64,000 bases of DNA, from the NCBI GenBank assembly GCA_902536975.1, contig CACAZG010000002.1, forward strand, positions 1 to 64,000. Direction: 5' to 3'. This stretch comes from an uncultured Pelagibacteraceae bacterium (GTDB lineage Bacteria; Pseudomonadota; Alphaproteobacteria; Pelagibacterales; Pelagibacteraceae). Shown here one piece after another: positions 58,981 to 64,000 of this stretch. Made by a program: the position numbers and the translations under genes. Below the pieces are notes generated by a model. That model was not told where the DNA came from and made no database searches. It saw only the letters and a list, made by a program, of their open reading frames with translations. Position 1 is the stretch's first letter. Each line of letters opens with the position of its first letter.

Positions 58981-61023
58981 ATGAGCAATTTTGAATATTT
59001 ATTGTCACCCATCGATAAAATAAAAGGTGTTGGTAAAAAAACATTAAGATCATTTAATAAAAAAAAAATATTTACAATTTTTGATCTATTGTGGCATTTA
59101 CCAGTATCAAAAATTGAAACTGCTGAGGATACAGAGATTGAAGATTTACAAATAGGTAAGAATTACAACATTAAAGTAAAACCCATTAAATATAATTTTC
59201 CACGGATAAGAAATTTACCTAATAAAGTTATATGTGAAAAAAATGGTGTAAAAATAGATTGTATTTTTTTTAATAGTTATGAAGGATACATAAGAAAACT
59301 ACTGCCTTTAAATGAAGAAATCATAATTAATGGTAAAGCAAATAATTTTAGAAATAAATTCCAATTTGTTAACCCAAGACTAGTAAAACCAAACAGCTCA
59401 GTATTAATAGAGGATGAAAATAAATATAGTCTGACAGAAGGTTTAACATTGACTAAATATAATCAAATAATAAATAGTGTTTTTCAAAATTTGCCTGATT
59501 TAGATGAGTGGTTGCCAAAGGAAATATCTAATTTGTTTGATAATGTATCATGGAAAGAGTGTGTTGTTAAAATTCACAAGGAAGAAATCACAAAAATTAA
59601 AGATACAAAATATTTCAGAAGACTTGTATTTGATGAAATTTTTGCAAATTTTTTACTTTCTTCAAATATAAGAAGTAAAATTAAAAAAATAAAAAAAAAA
59701 AATAAAACTTTAGACTCCAAATACCAGGATAAAATAATCAATAATTTAAAATTCAAACTTACTGATGATCAAATATTTGCGTTAAAAAATATAAATAAAG
59801 ATATGGAGTCCAAACAAAAAATGTTTAGATTGTTACAAGGGGATGTGGGATCAGGAAAAACAATAGTCGCCGTAATATCAGCTTTAAATTCCATAAGAGC
59901 TGGCTATCAAGTTGCAATAATGGCTCCAACTGAAATATTAGCTATTCAACATTATAAATTTATATTAGAAAATTTTAATGATTATTGTAATCCTGAAATA
60001 TTAACTGGAAAAACAGAGTATAAAAAAAGAAAAAAAGTTTTAAACGATCTTTCAAATAATAAGATTGATATTTTAATTGGTACACATTCTCTATTCCAAG
60101 AAAAAATTACTTATTTTAATTTAGGATTAATAATTATAGATGAGCAGCATAAATTTGGAGTTAACCAAAGAAAAAAGCTTTCAGATAAAGGAGGTAAAGA
60201 TTGCGATGTACTAGTAATGTCAGCAACACCTATACCGAGAACAATGATGATGACAATTTATGGAGATATGGACATTTCTTTAATTAAATCTAAACCAAAA
60301 AATCGACAGCCAATAAAAACATACAGTAAATACGAAGCAAAAATTGATGAAGTTATTAAATTTATTAAAAGCGAAATATCAAAAGAAAATCAAGTATTCT
60401 GGGTTTGTCCTTTGATAAAAGAGTCAAAAAAAATGGATCATCAATCTGCTACAGAAAAATATAAATATCTAAGTAAAATTTTTAAAGATAGAGTCGATAT
60501 AATTCATGGTGGTATGGGAAAAGAAGAAAAAGACAGTGTATTGAATAAGTTTAATGATAGAAATATAGATATATTAGTTTCAACTACTGTAATAGAAGTT
60601 GGAATTGATTTTCCCAATGCAAATGTAATTGTCATTGAAAATTCAAATAAATATGGATTATCCCAACTACATCAACTAAGAGGTCGTGTGGGGAGAGGCA
60701 ACAAAGAGTCAACTTGTATATTGATGTTCAAGACAGGACTAAGTGAAAACGCTCGAAAAAGAATTACAATACTAAAAAACTCTAATGATGGTTTTAAAAT
60801 TGCTGAGGAAGATTTAAAAATAAGAGGATATGGTGATATTTTAGGATTTAAACAGAGCGGTTTAAAAAAATATAACTTAGCAGATCCTATTCAGCACGAA
60901 GATCTATTCAAAGTTGCTGAAAGAGAAATTAAAAAAATTGAAAAAAACAATATCAAAATAAAAAATTATAATAAGCTTATTAAGTTGTATGATAAAGTGT
61001 CTGTAATTAATGACACTATTTAG
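58981..61023 (+). CDS. recG: ATP-dependent DNA helicase RecG
   Basis: RLLQGDVGSGKTIVAVISALN...MAPTEILAIQH...IIDEQHKFGVNQR...VMSATPIPRTMMMTIYGDMD...QLHQLRGRVGRG. Confidence 0.96.
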   Translation: MSNFEYLLSPIDKIKGVGKKTLRSFNKKKIFTIFDLLWHLPVSKIETAEDTEIEDLQIGKNYNIKVKPIKYNFPRIRNLPNKVICEKNGVKIDCIFFNSYEGYIRKLLPLNEEIIINGKANNFRNKFQFVNPRLVKPNSSVLIEDENKYSLTEGLTLTKYNQIINSVFQNLPDLDEWLPKEISNLFDNVSWKECVVKIHKEEITKIKDTKYFRRLVFDEIFANFLLSSNIRSKIKKIKKKNKTLDSKYQDKIINNLKFKLTDDQIFALKNINKDMESKQKMFRLLQGDVGSGKTIVAVISALNSIRAGYQVAIMAPTEILAIQHYKFILENFNDYCNPEILTGKTEYKKRKKVLNDLSNNKIDILIGTHSLFQEKITYFNLGLIIIDEQHKFGVNQRKKLSDKGGKDCDVLVMSATPIPRTMMMTIYGDMDISLIKSKPKNRQPIKTYSKYEAKIDEVIKFIKSEISKENQVFWVCPLIKESKKMDHQSATEKYKYLSKIFKDRVDIIHGGMGKEEKDSVLNKFNDRNIDILVSTTVIEVGIDFPNANVIVIENSNKYGLSQLHQLRGRVGRGNKESTCILMFKTGLSENARKRITILKNSNDGFKIAEEDLKIRGYGDILGFKQSGLKKYNLADPIQHEDLFKVAEREIKKIEKNNIKIKNYNKLIKLYDKVSVINDTI

Positions 61024-61648
61024 TTTTGGTGTCCGAAGTCCCGGCTGAAACTATGAATTTTGAAGCTTCTTCAAAGGTCATATCTAAATAAACAATTTCA
61101 CTTTTTGGAAACATCAATAAAAAACCGCTCGTTGGATTAGGAGTAGTTGGAACAAAAACATTAACTAAATCTGTATTTGTTTTTTTTGATATTTCACCTT
61201 TATTTTCTTTAGTAGCAAATCCAACTGCCCATGTTCCTTTTCTAGGATATTGTATTAAGACAACACTTTTCTTAGAACCTTTCTTTGGTGCGAAAGTTTC
61301 TGTCATTTGTCCAATTGCTGAATAAATAGTTCTTAAAATTGGTATTTTTTTTAGCAAATCATTAAACAACTGCAAAAATTTTTTACCAATAAATGATAAT
61401 GATAGACCTCCCACAAAAGTAATAAAAATTACAGAAAGTAGAATTTCTAAACCAGGTATTGCAAATGGCAGATAACTATTGGGATTTATCCCTGGAGGAA
61501 TTAATTTTGATGAAATTGAGATAAAAAATGTAGTTAAGTATAGAGTAATGCCAATTGGAACTAAAACTACAATTCCTGTAATAAAATAGTTTCTTAATCT
61601 TGCAATAAATGAGATTCTTTTTCTTCTAAATTTAGACATTTCTAACAA
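61016..61648 (-). CDS. DUF502 family membrane protein
   Basis: ITGIVVLVPIGITLYLTTFFI...PILRTIYSAIGQMTETF...PTTPNPTSGFLLMFPKSEIVYLDMTFEEASKFIVSAG. Confidence 0.92.
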   Translation of the reverse strand: MLEMSKFRRKRISFIARLRNYFITGIVVLVPIGITLYLTTFFISISSKLIPPGINPNSYLPFAIPGLEILLSVIFITFVGGLSLSFIGKKFLQLFNDLLKKIPILRTIYSAIGQMTETFAPKKGSKKSVVLIQYPRKGTWAVGFATKENKGEISKKTNTDLVNVFVPTTPNPTSGFLLMFPKSEIVYLDMTFEEASKFIVSAGTSDTKTK

Positions 61649-61677
61649 TTGATTAATAATTACATGTAATATAAATA

Positions 61678-62508
61678 TTGTTAAAAGTGAATAGAAGAAA
61701 TTTTATATATTTGATGGGTTGTGGCTGCATTTCTGCTGGTTTACACGCCTGCACAAGTGCTCCAATCACCGATAGAAGACAATTGAAATTAATTCCAGAA
61801 TCGAAGTTAAATGCACAAGCAGCTCAATTGTATGAACAAGTTAAACTAAAAGCTAAATTAAGTGACGATAAAGAAAGTTTAGATAAAATAGTATCAATTG
61901 GCTCAAAAATAGAAACTTCAATATCAGAGTATTTTTATAAAAATAATATGGATGATCCAACTAAAAATTTTTCTTGGGAATATATTTTAATTGACAATAA
62001 AAAAGTTAAAAATGCTTGGTGCATGCCTGGAGGAAAAATTGCAGTATACACAGGGATGTTAGATATAACAAAAAATGACGATGGACTAGCTGCCGTTATG
62101 GGTCATGAAATAGCTCATGCTGTTGCAAAACATTCAGTAGAAAGAGCAAGTAGAACAGTGTTATTAAATACAACAACAGGTATAATAGATATTGCTACTG
62201 GGGGAAAGTTGTCTCAAGTTAATAGAACTACGGGAATGAATACGGTTGGATTATTATCTCAGATAGGAATTATGAACCCCTTTACTAGAAAACAAGAAAG
62301 TGAAGCTGATTATTTGGGATTAATTTTTTCATCATTATCTGGATATGATATAAGAGAAACTACTCAAATTTGGGAGAGAATGAAAGAAGCTAACAAAGGA
62401 AAAGAGCCGCCTGAATTCATGAGCACCCATCCCTCTAATGATAGAAGAATTGAACAAATAAATAATTGGATGAATGAAATTATTTTAAAATATCCGCCGA
62501 TAGCCTAA
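61678..62508 (+). CDS. M48 family metalloprotease (lipoprotein-like)
   Basis: VMGHEIAHAVAKHSVERAS HEXXH motif; EADYLGLIFSSLSGYD; STHPSNDRRI. Confidence 0.93.
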   Translation: MLKVNRRNFIYLMGCGCISAGLHACTSAPITDRRQLKLIPESKLNAQAAQLYEQVKLKAKLSDDKESLDKIVSIGSKIETSISEYFYKNNMDDPTKNFSWEYILIDNKKVKNAWCMPGGKIAVYTGMLDITKNDDGLAAVMGHEIAHAVAKHSVERASRTVLLNTTTGIIDIATGGKLSQVNRTTGMNTVGLLSQIGIMNPFTRKQESEADYLGLIFSSLSGYDIRETTQIWERMKEANKGKEPPEFMSTHPSNDRRIEQINNWMNEIILKYPPIA

Positions 62509-62512
62509 ATAA

Positions 62513-62588
<76 letters not shown>

Positions 62589-62638
62589 CCAAACAAAAAT
62601 CTTATATTGATTTTTTAATATTTGGCAATGGTTAAAAT

Positions 62639-63757
62639 TTACAAAATATTTATATACTTATCGTGAAATTGATCAAAAGTTCCCATTTTGATATTTTTTC
62701 TGATTTCAAACATTAGTTCTTGATAAAAGTTTATATTATTTAAAGTTAAAAGCATTGAAGAGAGCATTTCATCCGTTTTATGCAAGTGATTCAAGTAATT
62801 CTTTGAATATTTATTCAAATCAAATTTTGTCATGTTTGCGTCTAAAGGTGTATTGTCATTTTTGTATTGAGAATTTCTAATTTGAATTCTGCCGTTCCAA
62901 GTAAAAGCTAAACCTGTTCTTCCTGATCTAGTTGGTAAAACACAATCAAACATATCAATTCCTCTTTTAACAGCACCTAGTATGTCCGATGGAGTTCCAA
63001 CGCCCATTAAATATCTTGGTTTATCCAATGGTAAATAATTCTTAATATCATCTAATACATTAAACATCTCTTTTTGAGTTTCACCAACAGCCAATCCACC
63101 AATTGCATATCCATCAAAATTTATTTCAATTAATTTTTTTAAAGATTCAATTCTAAGATCTTTGAATAAGCCTCCCTGAACTATTCCAAATAGTGCTTTA
63201 AGTGGATTATTTCCAAATTCTTTTTTAGATCTAATTGCCCATAGAGTTGATAGTTCCATTGAATCTTTAATTTTATTATAATCTTTTGTATTTTTTGGAC
63301 ACTCATCCATGACCATAACAATATCTGAATTTAGTTTTTTTTGAATTTTAATACTTTCCTCAGGACCCAATATAAATGTTTTACCATCAATATGTGATTG
63401 AAAAATTGCACCTTTGTCTTTATCAATTTTGTTAAATTTAGATAACGACATCACTTGATAACCACCAGAGTCTGTTAAAATTGGGAGTTTACAATTCATA
63501 AATTCATGAAGACCTCCGACAGACTCAATTCTTTTGGTACCTGGTCTTATCATTAAATGATAAGTGTTTGAAAGAATTATTTCACTCCCGGTTTTAATAA
63601 TATCATCAATAAAAACTCCTTTAACTGTAGCTTGGGTTCCTACGGGCATAAAGGCAGGAGTATTTATATTTCCACGATGAGTTTCTATTAATCCTACACG
63701 ATAATTTTTATTTTGATATTTTGTGCTAAAAGAAAAATTCTTTTTTATATCTTCCAT
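62639..63757 (-). CDS. tgt: Queuine tRNA-ribosyltransferase
   Basis: TPAFMPVGTQATVKGV...LTDSGGYQVMSLS...GLAVGETQKEMFNVLD...YLMGVGTPSDIL. Confidence 0.97.
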   Translation of the reverse strand: MEDIKKNFSFSTKYQNKNYRVGLIETHRGNINTPAFMPVGTQATVKGVFIDDIIKTGSEIILSNTYHLMIRPGTKRIESVGGLHEFMNCKLPILTDSGGYQVMSLSKFNKIDKDKGAIFQSHIDGKTFILGPEESIKIQKKLNSDIVMVMDECPKNTKDYNKIKDSMELSTLWAIRSKKEFGNNPLKALFGIVQGGLFKDLRIESLKKLIEINFDGYAIGGLAVGETQKEMFNVLDDIKNYLPLDKPRYLMGVGTPSDILGAVKRGIDMFDCVLPTRSGRTGLAFTWNGRIQIRNSQYKNDNTPLDANMTKFDLNKYSKNYLNHLHKTDEMLSSMLLTLNNINFYQELMFEIRKNIKMGTFDQFHDKYINIL

Positions 63758-63767
63758 TCATCCATTA

Positions 63768-64000
63768 TTACTCAGATTTAAAACTAATTATTTTGTCGGG
63801 GTTGGAAACAGATCCATTGGGTCCATCACCTTTTGTAATCATGTCTACAAATTCCATTCCTTCAATAACTTTGCCAAATACAGTATACTGTCTATCAAGA
63901 TGAGGTGTTGGCCCAAAACAAATAAAGAATTGACTGTTAGCACTATTCGGATCAGATGATCTTGCCATTGATAATGTTCCTCGTTCATGTGGCAAGTCGT
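63768..64000 (-). CDS. Cyclophilin-type peptidyl-prolyl cis-trans isomerase (truncated at window edge)
   Basis: [48 protein letters not shown]. Confidence 0.93.
   Translation of the reverse strand, partial: DLPHERGTLSMARSSDPNSANSQFFICFGPTPHLDRQYTVFGKVIEGMEFVDMITKGDGPNGSVSNPDKIISFKSE

Overview
AT-rich, densely packed window that looks like a SAR11/Pelagibacterales-type alphaproteobacterial genome (inferred from gene content, gene order and composition). It opens with a soxBDA-type sarcosine oxidase cluster. A housekeeping block follows: slt, dapA (frameshifted), smpB, folK, spoT, pyrE, pdxJ, acpS, lepB, rnc, recO, hemB, rpiB, glyA, nrdR, ribD/E/BA/H, nusB, thiL and hppA. A surface-polysaccharide island (about 22.4-29.4 kb) comes next, bounded by a tyrosine recombinase with an IR13-7-IR13 palindrome at its start. 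Next to it is a non-coding segment (about 31.05-31.35 kb), visibly GC-richer than its surroundings, that folds into several helices including two GNRA-capped hairpins, a possible pseudoknot and a strong intrinsic terminator. I could not match it to a known RNA family, and it is the best candidate for something undescribed. The rest holds a metY/hydrolase/metY cluster with a possible regulatory leader, ribosomal protein and lipid genes, a SbmA/BacA-like gene, nhaA, metG/holB/tmk, cell-wall enzymes, recG, tgt and five tRNAs. No rRNA, CRISPR array or recognisable IS element was seen.
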